Notes under the pieces: model-generated
Told to the model about the DNA's origin: nothing
The model's input: only the letters and a program-made list of their open reading frames with translations
Database searches by the model: none
Made by a program: the position numbers and the translations under genes
Shown here: positions 1-6,276 of the stretch, in pieces
Layout of the letters: every line of letters starts with the position of its first letter
How positions within the stretch are numbered: the stretch's first letter is position 1
NCBI GenBank assembly: GCA_016295895.1
Contig: JAEDKI010000114.1
Location: 1-6,651, forward strand
DNA: 6,651 nt
Direction of reading: 5' to 3'
From: Clostridiaceae bacterium
GTDB taxonomy: Bacteria > Bacillota > Clostridia > Oscillospirales > Acutalibacteraceae

Positions 1-2645
1 AGAACGGTTGCGGCAGATATACCTGCGCCGAGAATCAAACCTCCCGGAATGAAGCTCAGCTCAATCGTGTGTTCGCCTGCGGGCAGATTGAAGCAGAGAT
101 AAGCGTCGCAGAGCGCAACATAATCGCTCTCGTCAATCGGTTTGCCGTCAATCTTGACCGTCCAGCCCTTATCATAGGGGATTGAGGTGAAGAAAAGGCT
201 GTCGTTGTCGGAAGAAACCGTGCCTGTGATTTTCGTTTCTTCAAATGAGGTAATATTCATCTGACGGCGTTTGAGTATCTCATAGCCCTCGTTGAGCTTG
301 TCGTCATTGACATAATAGGGATAGAAATCAATATATCCGTATTCAGGCTCGTCAATCGAAATGAAAACAATTACTTCGTCTTCGGGCGTAACGATACCGA
401 GGTCATAAATATAAGGCTCGTCCGTATTCTGAGTTACATCCTTATCGCCCTTTGTTATCGAGATGCTGTCAAAATCTCTTGAATTGACATAAAGGTAGCA
501 ATGCTTTGTTTCTTCTGTTTTGAGAATAAAGGTCAGCTCGCCTTCGCCCGGGTTGGTTTTTGAATAATAAATATCGCCCGTGTCAAGACCCGAGGTGATT
601 TCGTCCATGTTGTAATACTGAATTTCGTCAATATTCATCATGCCGAAAACATCCGAAACGCCCGTTGCATATTCAAACCAGTCGCTCTGAACGGTAAACG
701 GATTGTTCATAGAGGTGTACCAATCTTTAAGCTCGTTGTTGACCGCAAAGCCGATAGGCAGATAGTATTCATTTTCATAAGCCGTAAATTTGCCCCGGTT
801 CATAAGCTCCGTGTAATAATCGTCCTCAACCGTCACATTTTCGTCATTGTCAACGATATATTTCATTGAGTGCATCATGTTGTAAACAGGGGTCTGAAGA
901 TGATAAGTGTAGCTGTTAATATAGTTGCCGTAGATGCCGAGATCGCTCTGAACGTTGGAAAGCTTTTCATAAGCCATTGAGGAGAAGGTTGAAACTCCGT
1001 TATAGCCGTACCATGCGGGATCCATTCTTGCTCTGTTGTAGGTTAAATCCATTCTGTAGGTATCGCTTCCGTCATATTCGTCAAGCTGTGATTTGAGCGC
1101 ACGGAAGTCATCATAATCGCCGACATAGTTTGACTTTATCTGATCCATGCTGTAACGGTCTGTGTTTGCGCAGGCAACTTCGCCGATAACACAGCACAGA
1201 AGCAGAACGGCAACGGCGGAATGCTGATACTTCTTGTCTTTCATAAGAGCAAAAACAAGGCAATAGGTAACAACGAAAATGATGCTGATAAGAATTGTTA
1301 CTTCTTCAACATTTTTCGAGCCTAATTTCTGAATTAATATAATCGCTCCGAGGGTTGCAATTCCCGAGCCGAGAACGGCTCTGCCGCTGAATTCGCTCAG
1401 CCTTGTAAACGCCTTGTAGGCAAGAGTGAGCAGAATGAATGAATACATGAACGAGAAGCGGTAAGGCAGATCGTTCGGGTAATGGAAGCCGTGCCAGATA
1501 TAATTGAGGATATTAACATTAAAGCTGAAATAGAGAATACCAAGCAGAGAAACGTTGGCAATCTTTTCTCTGAGAGGAACGGATTTTGTGAAAAGATAAA
1601 GCGGAACAAGAAGAACGGTTGCAATTCCGCAGTAAACATTGGGCAAAACATCTTCGCCGCTGCTGCGAATGGTGGGCTTGACGCTTGCAAGGTGGTTTGC
1701 AAGAAAATCGAATATAGAATAATAGGAATTATAATCCTTCGGGAAGGTTCCCGATGTTGCGGAGCAGTTTTTGAGGATAACAAATGTCGGCAAAAGCGCA
1801 ACCGCAACAAGGCAGGCGGCGGCAATGCTCGCAAAGGCAAATGTAAATCCGCTTCTGAGAAAAATACTGCCTTTCAGCATGTTTTTAAAAGAATATTTTT
1901 TCTCGCCGCTTTCGGTAAGTGTGTATGGCGTTGAACCGTCAAGCTCCGAGAGTTCTTTTTTGCTGAAGTAATAAACAAGAAAATAAAGTACGGAGAATAT
2001 GCAGGTCATATAGCCCATATAGTAGCTTGAAAGAAGCGTAAGGGCAAGAAAAGCAATGTAAAGCCTCGGATTTCTGCGATTTATGATATTTTCGATTCCG
2101 AGAATAACAAGCGGAAAATAAACCATTGCGTCAATCCACATGACATTCCAATAATAGGCTATAAAGTAGCCGCACATGGAATAAAGCACGCCGAATGCCG
2201 CAGTAGTGAAATCGTGTCTGTTCTGAGATTTTTTAAGGTAATAGGTGAAAGTCCATGCCGAAAGGGCGGCTTTTGCAAGAATCATTCCCGCAATGGCTTC
2301 AGGCATGTTTTTATGACCGAGCAAAAGAATGATTATCGCACTCGGGCTTGAAAGATAGTTGAAAAAGTTGCCGAGGAAGGGCGAACCCAAGCCCGTTTGC
2401 CATGAATATAAAAAGCTTTTCAGATTTGTAACCCTGTCATAAAATTCAGCAAAAAGCGGACCGTACTGATGATAGAGATCCATTCTGAGTATGGTTGTTT
2501 CGCCGAACGGGAAAAGGTCGTAGCAATAATAAACAAGCATCATAACGCCGACCGTGCAGAGCAGAGCAAGCCAGCAGTATGAGTTGTTGCTGAAAATCCG
2601 CTTGAATACGGATTGTTTCCGTGAGTCGTTCTCAAGCCTTGACAT
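1..2645 (-). CDS. yfhO: YfhO-family polytopic membrane protein (GT-C type glycosyltransferase), 3' end cut off by the window
   Basis: The - strand is open from an ATG at 2645-2643 to the window edge: 881 complete codons, no stop. GGAGG lies 10 bases before the ATG. A first membrane helix covers about residues 23-41. It is followed by the family's outside-loop motif around residues 55-63 (MD-LYHQYGP), whose Asp56 is the likely catalytic acid of a GT-C fold. About ten further hydrophobic helices run to about residue 495, including a W-N-V-M-W-I-D segment near 165-175 and a Y-R-F-S-F segment near 395. Residues about 500-865 form an Asp/Tyr-rich soluble domain, ending in the typical G-W-T-V-K-I-D-G-K element and a Pro-Gly-Gly turn into a last helix, which the window cuts. 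From family knowledge, B. subtilis YfhO works with CsbB and GtcA in adding sugar to lipoteichoic acid. The substrate here is unknown. Bacillus homologues are about 860 residues, so little is missing. No csbB- or gtcA-like neighbour is visible. Family assignment is firm; the symbol is by family only. Confidence 0.9.
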   Translation of the reverse strand, partial: MSRLENDSRKQSVFKRIFSNNSYCWLALLCTVGVMMLVYYCYDLFPFGETTILRMDLYHQYGPLFAEFYDRVTNLKSFLYSWQTGLGSPFLGNFFNYLSSPSAIIILLLGHKNMPEAIAGMILAKAALSAWTFTYYLKKSQNRHDFTTAAFGVLYSMCGYFIAYYWNVMWIDAMVYFPLVILGIENIINRRNPRLYIAFLALTLLSSYYMGYMTCIFSVLYFLVYYFSKKELSELDGSTPYTLTESGEKKYSFKNMLKGSIFLRSGFTFAFASIAAACLVAVALLPTFVILKNCSATSGTFPKDYNSYYSIFDFLANHLASVKPTIRSSGEDVLPNVYCGIATVLLVPLYLFTKSVPLREKIANVSLLGILYFSFNVNILNYIWHGFHYPNDLPYRFSFMYSFILLTLAYKAFTRLSEFSGRAVLGSGIATLGAIILIQKLGSKNVEEVTILISIIFVVTYCLVFALMKDKKYQHSAVAVLLLCCVIGEVACANTDRYSMDQIKSNYVGDYDDFRALKSQLDEYDGSDTYRMDLTYNRARMDPAWYGYNGVSTFSSMAYEKLSNVQSDLGIYGNYINSYTYHLQTPVYNMMHSMKYIVDNDENVTVEDDYYTELMNRGKFTAYENEYYLPIGFAVNNELKDWYTSMNNPFTVQSDWFEYATGVSDVFGMMNIDEIQYYNMDEITSGLDTGDIYYSKTNPGEGELTFILKTEETKHCYLYVNSRDFDSISITKGDKDVTQNTDEPYIYDLGIVTPEDEVIVFISIDEPEYGYIDFYPYYVNDDKLNEGYEILKRRQMNITSFEETKITGTVSSDNDSLFFTSIPYDKGWTVKIDGKPIDESDYVALCDAYLCFNLPAGEHTIELSFIPGGLILGAGISAATV

Positions 2646-2655
2646 ATTAAAATAT

Positions 2656-2660
2656 CCTCC
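2656..2660 (-). promoter_or_regulatory. Ribosome binding site of the yfhO-like gene
   Basis: GGAGG on the - strand, 10 bases upstream of the ATG at 2645-2643. It is the strongest Shine-Dalgarno sequence in the region and fixes the start of the yfhO-like gene. Confidence 0.8.
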
Positions 2661-2689
2661 AAAAGAAATAATTGCCATTACAATTAATT

Positions 2690-2718
2690 ACTATAACATA
2701 TTATAAACATTAATACAA
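2690..2718 (-). promoter_or_regulatory. Probable sigma-A promoter of the yfhO-like gene
   Basis: On the - strand, TTGTAT (2718-2713) and TATAGT (2695-2690) are separated by 17 bases, and TGT directly before the -10 makes an extended -10. The predicted start is near 2683, giving a 5' leader of about 38 bases before the yfhO ATG. A second TATAAT lies at 2705-2700, but its best -35 (TTGTTT, 2726-2721) is only 15 bases away, so it is the weaker choice. The stretch is very AT-rich, which makes chance matches easier. Confidence 0.5.
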
Positions 2719-2730
2719 GTAAACAATTTG

Positions 2731-2796
2731 TTAAATTCCTTTTATAGTGATTTCAAGGATGGAAACAGGCAGTATTTGCTGTTGTAAAATCTGCAT
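2731..2796 (-). CDS. Possible 21-residue leader peptide ORF upstream of yfhO
   Basis: On the - strand an ATG at 2796-2794 opens 21 codons ending in TAA at 2733-2731. GGAG at 2808-2805 lies 8 bases before it. The peptide would read MQILQQQILPVSILEITIKGI, with four Gln and six Ile, no charged N-terminus and no clear membrane helix or toxin signature. The Shine-Dalgarno sequence begins at the first base after the U-run of the predicted small RNA (2815-2809), so the ORF would be translated only from read-through transcripts. This would suit a leader peptide, but an ORF this short with a GGAG can occur by chance. I do not recognise the peptide. Confidence 0.2.
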   Translation of the reverse strand: MQILQQQILPVSILEITIKGI

Positions 2797-2808
2797 AATA
2801 CATTCTCC

Positions 2809-2826
2809 AAAAAAATGAAGATGCGT
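2809..2826 (-). terminator. Intrinsic terminator-like end of the predicted small RNA
   Basis: The 3' arm of stem P1 (ACGCAUCUUC, 2826-2817) is followed by one A and then seven U (2815-2809) on the - strand. The 5' arm is at 2875-2866, so the terminating hairpin is the whole 18-bp, two-part structure, not a compact stem. P1 is half G/C, moderate for a terminator. The partly paired, long hairpin leaves room for regulated read-through into yfhO. Confidence 0.45.
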
Positions 2827-2876
2827 TTACCGACCAAAATGCAAGCAAAGAGGTCAGTAGACATTACGCATCTTCT
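2809..2876 (-). ncRNA. Predicted ~68-nt structured small RNA or attenuated leader
   Basis: A near-consensus promoter (2911-2883) predicts a start at about 2876, an A exactly one base before a hairpin. Stem P1 pairs 2875-2866 with 2826-2817: GAAGAUGCGU against ACGCAUCUUC, ten perfect pairs. An asymmetric internal loop follows, with six bases (AAUGUC, 2865-2860) opposite one A (2827). Stem P2 pairs 2859-2852 with 2835-2828: UACUGACC against GGUCGGUA, eight pairs including one G-U. The loop of 16 bases (2851-2836) contains UGCUUGCA. P1 ends one base before seven U (2815-2809). Promoter, structure and terminator therefore fit together on one strand; the + strand has no T-run after the hairpin. 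It could be an independent small RNA or an attenuated leader of yfhO, whose ATG lies 231 bases downstream of the predicted start. I cannot match it to a known RNA family. Confidence 0.55.
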
Positions 2877-2877
2877 G

Positions 2878-2900
2878 ACAAAATGATATCACAAAATGAT
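2878..2900. repeat. Tandem 10-bp direct repeat over the small-RNA promoter
   Basis: ACAAAATGAT occurs at 2878-2887 and again at 2891-2900, a 13-base period with ATC between. The first copy covers the -10 hexamer up to just before the predicted start; the second covers the extended -10 and part of the spacer. The placement would suit a repressor operator, but it may be a simple duplication in AT-rich DNA. Confidence 0.5.
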
Positions 2901-2911
2901 TCATATGTCAA
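2883..2911 (-). promoter_or_regulatory. Strong sigma-A promoter driving the predicted small RNA
   Basis: On the - strand, TTGACA (2911-2906) is a perfect -35. After exactly 17 bases comes TATCAT (2888-2883), one mismatch from the -10 consensus, preceded by TGA (2891-2889), which makes an extended -10. Seven bases on, the predicted +1 is A at 2876. This is clearly the best promoter match I find in the intergenic region. It points away from the spoIIIA operon, so it cannot drive sporulation genes. Confidence 0.7.
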
Positions 2912-3057
2912 TAAAACTATTGTTCAGAAGAAAGATTAAAACTTATGATGCAACGGTTTATGAGAAAAACCGCAAGCTTATTCAAATCCGCTCTGTTCTA
3001 ATTGCGGACAAGAAGCCATATATATTATCAAACGGAAAAGAAAGGTCAGAAAAAACA

Positions 3058-4005
3058 ATGGATAACATTCAGCGATTTGATCTTGCCGCAGGCAGCCTTT
3101 CTCCGAGTCTGTCTCAGCCGCTTCTTGCGCTCGGAGCTTTTGACAAAAACCGAATCCGTGAAATAAGGCTTCGCACCGGAATGCCTGCGGTTATTATGAC
3201 GGATTCGGGAGCGGAATTTCTTTTGCCCGGCGGCAGACTGAGCGGCGTTTATTCGGATCTGGCGTTAAAAACCGATGAAAAAGAAATTGAAGAAATATTC
3301 AGAAGACTTTGCAGTTATTCGGTTCACAGCTTCACGGAAGCGATAAACCGGGGATATGTGACGCTTGCGGGCGGCCACAGGGCGGGAGTTGCGGGAACCG
3401 CCGTCTCCGAAAACGGCAGAGTGACCGCCGTCAGGGATATCTGCGCAATCAACCTCAGAATTGCCCGTGAAATCATTGGGGCGGCTGATGAAATATATAA
3501 ATCCGATTTTGTCAACGGATTAAAATCCGTGATAGTTGCAGGGCCTCCGTCAAGCGGAAAAACAACAATCCTGCGTGACCTTGCACGGCAGCTTTCGGGA
3601 GCGGAGCGAGGGAAATTTTTTAAAGTTTTTGTCTGCGACGAGAGGGGAGAAATCGGAGCAAGCGTATTCTCTGCGGCGCAGAATGATCTTGGTATAAACT
3701 GCGATTTGATAACGGCATATCCGAAAACCGAGGGCATATTGATTGGCTTGCGTTCGTTTTCGCCCGATATTATTATTTGCGATGAAATTGCTTCTTATGA
3801 GGAGGCGCAGGCGATAGAATCGGGCGTCAACTGCGGAGTATCGTTCGCTTTGAGCATTCATGCAAGAGACGAAAGGGAGCTTAAAACAAAACCGATTCTG
3901 AGAAAGCTTCTTTCAACGGGCGCATTTGAAAAAGTTATTCTGCTTTCGGGCGTTCATGTCGGAAAGGTTGAAAAAATCATCGGGGCGGGTGAGCTTATTG
4001 CTTAA
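3058..4005 (+). CDS. spoIIIAA: Stage III sporulation protein AA, secretion-type ATPase
   Basis: A 315-residue cytosolic ATPase of the GspE/VirB11-like secretion ATPase group, acting in the mother cell; in B. subtilis its ATP-binding site is needed for sigma-G activity. The N-terminal part carries the family element R-E-I-R-L-R-x-G-M-P at about residues 34-43. Walker A is GPPSSGKTT at 162-170, followed by I-L-R-D-L. A C-D-E-R-G-E-I block lies at 193-199. Walker B is I-I-I-C-D-E at 238-243, and a conserved S-I-H has His268. All catalytic motifs are intact. I chose the ATG at 3058 because it gives a length close to the roughly 307 residues of B. subtilis SpoIIIAA and starts just before the homologous region. 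AAAGG at 3041-3045 is a weak, rather distant ribosome site. It is the first gene of the operon, and its last 17 bases overlap spoIIIAB. Sigma-E control is expected from the family, but no clear promoter is visible. Confidence 0.95.
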   Translation: MDNIQRFDLAAGSLSPSLSQPLLALGAFDKNRIREIRLRTGMPAVIMTDSGAEFLLPGGRLSGVYSDLALKTDEKEIEEIFRRLCSYSVHSFTEAINRGYVTLAGGHRAGVAGTAVSENGRVTAVRDICAINLRIAREIIGAADEIYKSDFVNGLKSVIVAGPPSSGKTTILRDLARQLSGAERGKFFKVFVCDERGEIGASVFSAAQNDLGINCDLITAYPKTEGILIGLRSFSPDIIICDEIASYEEAQAIESGVNCGVSFALSIHARDERELKTKPILRKLLSTGAFEKVILLSGVHVGKVEKIIGAGELIA

Positions 4006-4510
4006 AACGGCGGCAATGCTTCTGATATCGGCAGGCTTTAGCTTCGGAGGCTTCAGCCTTGCGAGCTATTATGCCAAAAGAATTTCCGTTATCAGAGAAA
4101 TCCTGCTTATGATTTCGGTTATTGAAACACAGCTTAACTACGCATGCCTGCCCGTGTCGGATATTCTGAATTTGCTTTGCGAAAGCGAAAGATATGAGAA
4201 TCTCGGGTTTCTTAAAAAATGCCGATCCGAAACCGAAAACGGCGAGCCTTTCCCGAGCGCATGGAAAAAGAGCGTTCAAAGCGAAAAAGAACTTTGCCGT
4301 CTGCTTTCTGATTTTACCGTTCATCTTGAAAGACTCGGTGCGGATATCGGCTCAACGGATGTTTCGGGTCAGCTCAGATGCTGTGAATATTACAGGCGGA
4401 TTTTTGAAAGTGAGCTTGCATTGAGGGAAGAAACGGGTAAAAAGTATTCAAAGCTTTTCCCCGCTCTCGGTCTTACTCTCGGCATTTCTGCGGCAATTCT
4501 GATGATTTGA
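3989..4510 (+). CDS. spoIIIAB: Stage III sporulation protein AB
   Basis: A 173-residue protein of the SpoIIIA channel complex; homologues have been compared with GspF-type inner-membrane proteins of type II secretion. A hydrophobic helix (about residues 7-27, with G-G-F at 20-22) is followed by a largely helical soluble part with E-x-Q-L near 46-49, A-W-K-K-S at 91-95 and the family-like L-G-x-D ... Q pattern around 116-128. A C-terminal membrane helix spans about 155-173. I chose the GTG at 3989: it gives almost the same length as B. subtilis SpoIIIAB (171) and lines up the first helix. The start has no good Shine-Dalgarno sequence and lies inside spoIIIAA, so translation probably depends on coupling. 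An in-frame ATG at 4016 would cut into the first helix, and one at 3926 would add an unsupported 21-residue extension. Six cysteines, including an adjacent pair at 131-132, are more than I expect for the family. Confidence 0.9.
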   Translation: MSLLLKTAAMLLISAGFSFGGFSLASYYAKRISVIREILLMISVIETQLNYACLPVSDILNLLCESERYENLGFLKKCRSETENGEPFPSAWKKSVQSEKELCRLLSDFTVHLERLGADIGSTDVSGQLRCCEYYRRIFESELALREETGKKYSKLFPALGLTLGISAAILMI

Positions 4511-4514
4511 GGTG
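4509..4514 (+). promoter_or_regulatory. Ribosome binding site of spoIIIAC over the spoIIIAB stop
   Basis: GAGGTG at 4509-4514 overlaps the spoIIIAB stop codon (TGA, 4508-4510) and lies 6 bases before the ATG at 4521. It decides that spoIIIAC starts at this ATG and not at the in-frame GTG at 4512, which is part of the ribosome site itself. Confidence 0.75.
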
Positions 4515-4520
4515 TCAAAG

Positions 4521-4715
4521 ATGGATATAACCGTTGTTATAAAGATTGCGGCGGTCGGAATTATAGTTGCGATTCTCAATTCAATACTTGTGCGTTCGGG
4601 GCGTGACGACTATGCGATGATAACGATTCTTGCGGGCATTGTCGTTGTGCTGATGATGCTGATTCCGCAGTTTGCCGATTTGCTTGATACCGTAAAGCAG
4701 ATTATTGAATTCTGA
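4521..4715 (+). CDS. spoIIIAC: Stage III sporulation protein AC
   Basis: A small integral membrane protein of 64 residues (B. subtilis SpoIIIAC: 68), part of the membrane core of the SpoIIIA-SpoIIQ channel. Two membrane helices are visible, at about residues 5-23 and 34-52, joined by a short polar loop with S-G-R-D-D-Y at 29-34, matching the charged G-K-K-E-Y-A loop of the Bacillus protein. The first helix carries I-A-x-V-G-I-I-V-A, close to the family pattern. The C-terminus is an amphipathic tail ending V-K-Q-I-I-E-F. Start chosen from the GAGGTG six bases upstream. One base separates its stop from spoIIIAD. SpoIIIAC and SpoIIIAD are distantly alike and probably pair in the membrane, which is inference. 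Confidence 0.93.
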   Translation: MDITVVIKIAAVGIIVAILNSILVRSGRDDYAMITILAGIVVVLMMLIPQFADLLDTVKQIIEF

Positions 4716-4716
4716 A

Positions 4717-5106
4717 ATGGATATTCTGAAAATAACCTTTATAGGCATTCTGACCGCCCTGCTTTATGCGCTGATAAGGCAGATAAAGCCCGAATTTGCG
4801 CCGCTTGTTGCCTTGGGCGGTGCGGCTGTAACGCTGATTGCATTGACGGAAAAGCTGCTTGATTTATCGGACGGTGTCGGGGAAATGATAAGCCTTGCGG
4901 GAATTGATAAGGAGAATGTTTCAATTTTGCTGAAAGCCCTTGCAATCTGCGTTGTAACTCAGTTTGCGGCGGATATTTGTTACGATAATTCCTGCTCATC
5001 GGTTGCGGGTGCGGTTGAGCTTGCGGGCAGAATCGGAGCGGTTGCTCTTGCCGTGCCCATGCTCAAAGCCGTAGCTCAGCTTGCGATTGGATTGATAAAC
5101 GGATGA
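4717..5106 (+). CDS. spoIIIAD: Stage III sporulation protein AD
   Basis: A 129-residue polytopic membrane protein of the SpoIIIA channel (B. subtilis: about 133). Helix 1 covers about residues 3-20. The conserved short turn K-P-E-F-A (24-28) leads into helix 2 (27-44), then a polar stretch, an amphipathic segment (68-88) and a last helix (103-126). The family signature E-L-A-G-R-I followed by A-V-P is at 101-114. Start: ATG 4717, one base after the spoIIIAC stop. An in-frame TTG at 4705 lies inside spoIIIAC and would add four residues without support. No Shine-Dalgarno sequence is visible, so ribosomes finishing spoIIIAC probably restart here. The stop overlaps the spoIIIAE start as ATGA. Confidence 0.93.
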   Translation: MDILKITFIGILTALLYALIRQIKPEFAPLVALGGAAVTLIALTEKLLDLSDGVGEMISLAGIDKENVSILLKALAICVVTQFAADICYDNSCSSVAGAVELAGRIGAVALAVPMLKAVAQLAIGLING

Positions 5107-6239
5107 ATTATAAAAAAATCGTTACTTTGATATTGGCAATTGCTTTTACTGCTCTGTTTTCTCTGAGCGCCCGTGCGGCAAACATTGATGAATATTCAAA
5201 AGATTCGCTCGAAGCCATCGGCGCAGACAAACTGTCGGATTATCTTTCCGATGATTCGCAGAAATATCTTGAAAAGCTCGGCTGTGAAGATATGGAGCTT
5301 GAAAAAATCCTTGATGTATCTCCGAAATCGGTTTTTAAATTGCTGTGGGAAATGCTCAAAGACGGATTTAAAGAACCGCTCAAGGGATTGATGAAAGTCA
5401 CGGGAACCGTATTGCTCGTGAGCGTTTGTTCGGGATTTTTTCCCGATGATGAAAAAAGCAAAGCCGTACTGAACCTGATTTGCGGTTGCTTTATTGTTAT
5501 TTCGGTTTTTGCGCCTGCGGCACAAAGCATAAAAGCGGCGGTTTCGGCAATAAAATCCTGCTCGGCATTTGAAAAGGCGTTGATTCCCGTTCTTGCCGCA
5601 GTTGTAACAGCTTCAGGCAATCCGACAAGTGCGCTCACCTTTAAAAGTGCGGCTTTTGCCGCCGCAGAATTCATTGAAGCATTGGCGGAAAACTTCGCTT
5701 TGCCTATTATAGGCATTACTTCAGCTCTCGGGATGTCGGGTGCAATGCTGCCCACGCTGAGGCTCTCGGCGATAAGCGAAATCCTCAGAAAAACCGTAAC
5801 CACGGTGCTTTCGGTTTCGGCAGGGCTGTTTTCGGGCTTTCTTGCGCTGAAAAGCCTGCTTTCTTCTTCTGCGGACAGCATTGCAGTTAAGGGAGTCAAG
5901 CTTGCGGCGAATACCTTTGTTCCCGTTGTCGGCGGTGCTTTGGCAGAGGCTTATTCATCCGTTGTCGGAAGTCTTTCATTGCTCAAAGGCACGGTCGGAA
6001 TTTATGCAATACTTGCTTTGTTTGTTATCGGGATACCCATAATTATAAATCTTTCACTCTGGGTGCTTGCAATGCGTGCGGCGTGTGCGGTAAGCGATTT
6101 GCTTGATTGCCGGGTATGCTCGGAATTGCTCAGAAACACGGCTTTTGTTTTTTCAACGGCAAATGTAATGCTGATTCTTTGCATGGCTGTGTTTATAATC
6201 TCCGCAGGCTTGGTTGTTGCCGTTAAAACGGATTTATAA
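5103..6239 (+). CDS. spoIIIAE: Stage III sporulation protein AE, multi-pass channel component
   Basis: A 378-residue polytopic membrane protein, the largest SpoIIIA protein (B. subtilis: 399). It starts with a signal peptide: two Lys at 4-5, hydrophobic core 6-21 and a likely cleavage site after A-R-A at 25. A soluble acidic-helical segment follows (about 27-95). Hydrophobic helices then lie near 97-113, 121-138, 158-172, 197-215, 230-249, 298-320 and 347-374. The best family hallmark is K-L-A-A-N-T-F-V-P-V-V-G-G-A at 266-279, where F-V-P-V-V-G-G is nearly invariant from memory of Bacillus and Clostridium members. The ATG at 5103 overlaps the spoIIIAD stop in ATGA, a classic coupled arrangement; no strong ribosome site is visible. 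SpoIIIAE is thought to form part of the transmembrane path of the channel. The reading frame is intact and unremarkable. Confidence 0.95.
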   Translation: MNYKKIVTLILAIAFTALFSLSARAANIDEYSKDSLEAIGADKLSDYLSDDSQKYLEKLGCEDMELEKILDVSPKSVFKLLWEMLKDGFKEPLKGLMKVTGTVLLVSVCSGFFPDDEKSKAVLNLICGCFIVISVFAPAAQSIKAAVSAIKSCSAFEKALIPVLAAVVTASGNPTSALTFKSAAFAAAEFIEALAENFALPIIGITSALGMSGAMLPTLRLSAISEILRKTVTTVLSVSAGLFSGFLALKSLLSSSADSIAVKGVKLAANTFVPVVGGALAEAYSSVVGSLSLLKGTVGIYAILALFVIGIPIIINLSLWVLAMRAACAVSDLLDCRVCSELLRNTAFVFSTANVMLILCMAVFIISAGLVVAVKTDL

Positions 6240-6261
6240 ATTTGTAGTGTTAAGATAAAAC

Positions 6262-6268
6262 AGAGGTG
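6262..6268 (+). promoter_or_regulatory. Ribosome binding site of spoIIIAF
   Basis: AGAGGTG at 6262-6268 lies 8 bases before the TTG at 6277. It follows a 37-base gap after spoIIIAE, the only real gap inside the operon, and selects the TTG start. Confidence 0.75.
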
Positions 6269-6276
6269 ATAAAGCT

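Larger units (their letters stand above)
2646..3057. other. Divergent intergenic region between yfhO and spoIIIAA
   Basis: These 412 bases contain no gene of ordinary size. The yfhO side (2646-2808) holds the yfhO ribosome site, its promoter and a possible 21-codon ORF. The middle (2809-2911) holds the predicted small RNA and its promoter, both on the - strand. The spoIIIAA side (2912-3057) shows no hairpin, repeat or convincing promoter. The spoIIIAA frame stays open back to an ATG at 2896, but this extension is Lys/Arg-rich, has no Shine-Dalgarno sequence in front of it and overlaps the divergent promoter, so I treat it as non-coding. Confidence 0.6.

Noticed and set aside
1397..1971. Open frames on both strands at 1397-1840 (-), 1482-1934 (+) and 1771-1971 (+)
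   Set aside because: All lie inside the yfhO-like gene in other frames. They give low-complexity, Lys/Asn- or Ser/Leu-rich translations with no recognisable domain and no ribosome sites.
2817..2875. Hairpin as a + strand terminator or spoIIIAA leader structure
   Set aside because: On the + strand the right arm is followed by a mixed sequence without a T-run, and no + strand gene lies upstream to be terminated.
2809..2876. Inverted repeat as the ends of a miniature transposable element
   Set aside because: No target-site duplication flanks the arms (bases outside them differ), the whole element is only about 60 bases, and the adjoining promoter and U-run are better explained by an RNA gene.
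2995..3024. Sigma-E-like promoter for spoIIIAA (CATATATA at 3017-3024 with a loose -35 near 2995-3003)
   Set aside because: Sigma-E control is expected from the known operon, but the -10 matches only part of the CATACAnT pattern, the -35 is poor, and the stretch is AT-rich. Too weak to call a feature.
2900..3057. CRISPR array, tRNA or other known RNA gene in the intergenic region
   Set aside because: No repeat-spacer pattern, no cloverleaf or CCA end, and no known riboswitch core that I could recognise.
3926..3988. Upstream ATG for spoIIIAB giving a 194-residue protein
   Set aside because: It would overlap spoIIIAA by 80 bases and add 21 residues not present in the family; the GTG at 3989 matches the usual length and first helix.
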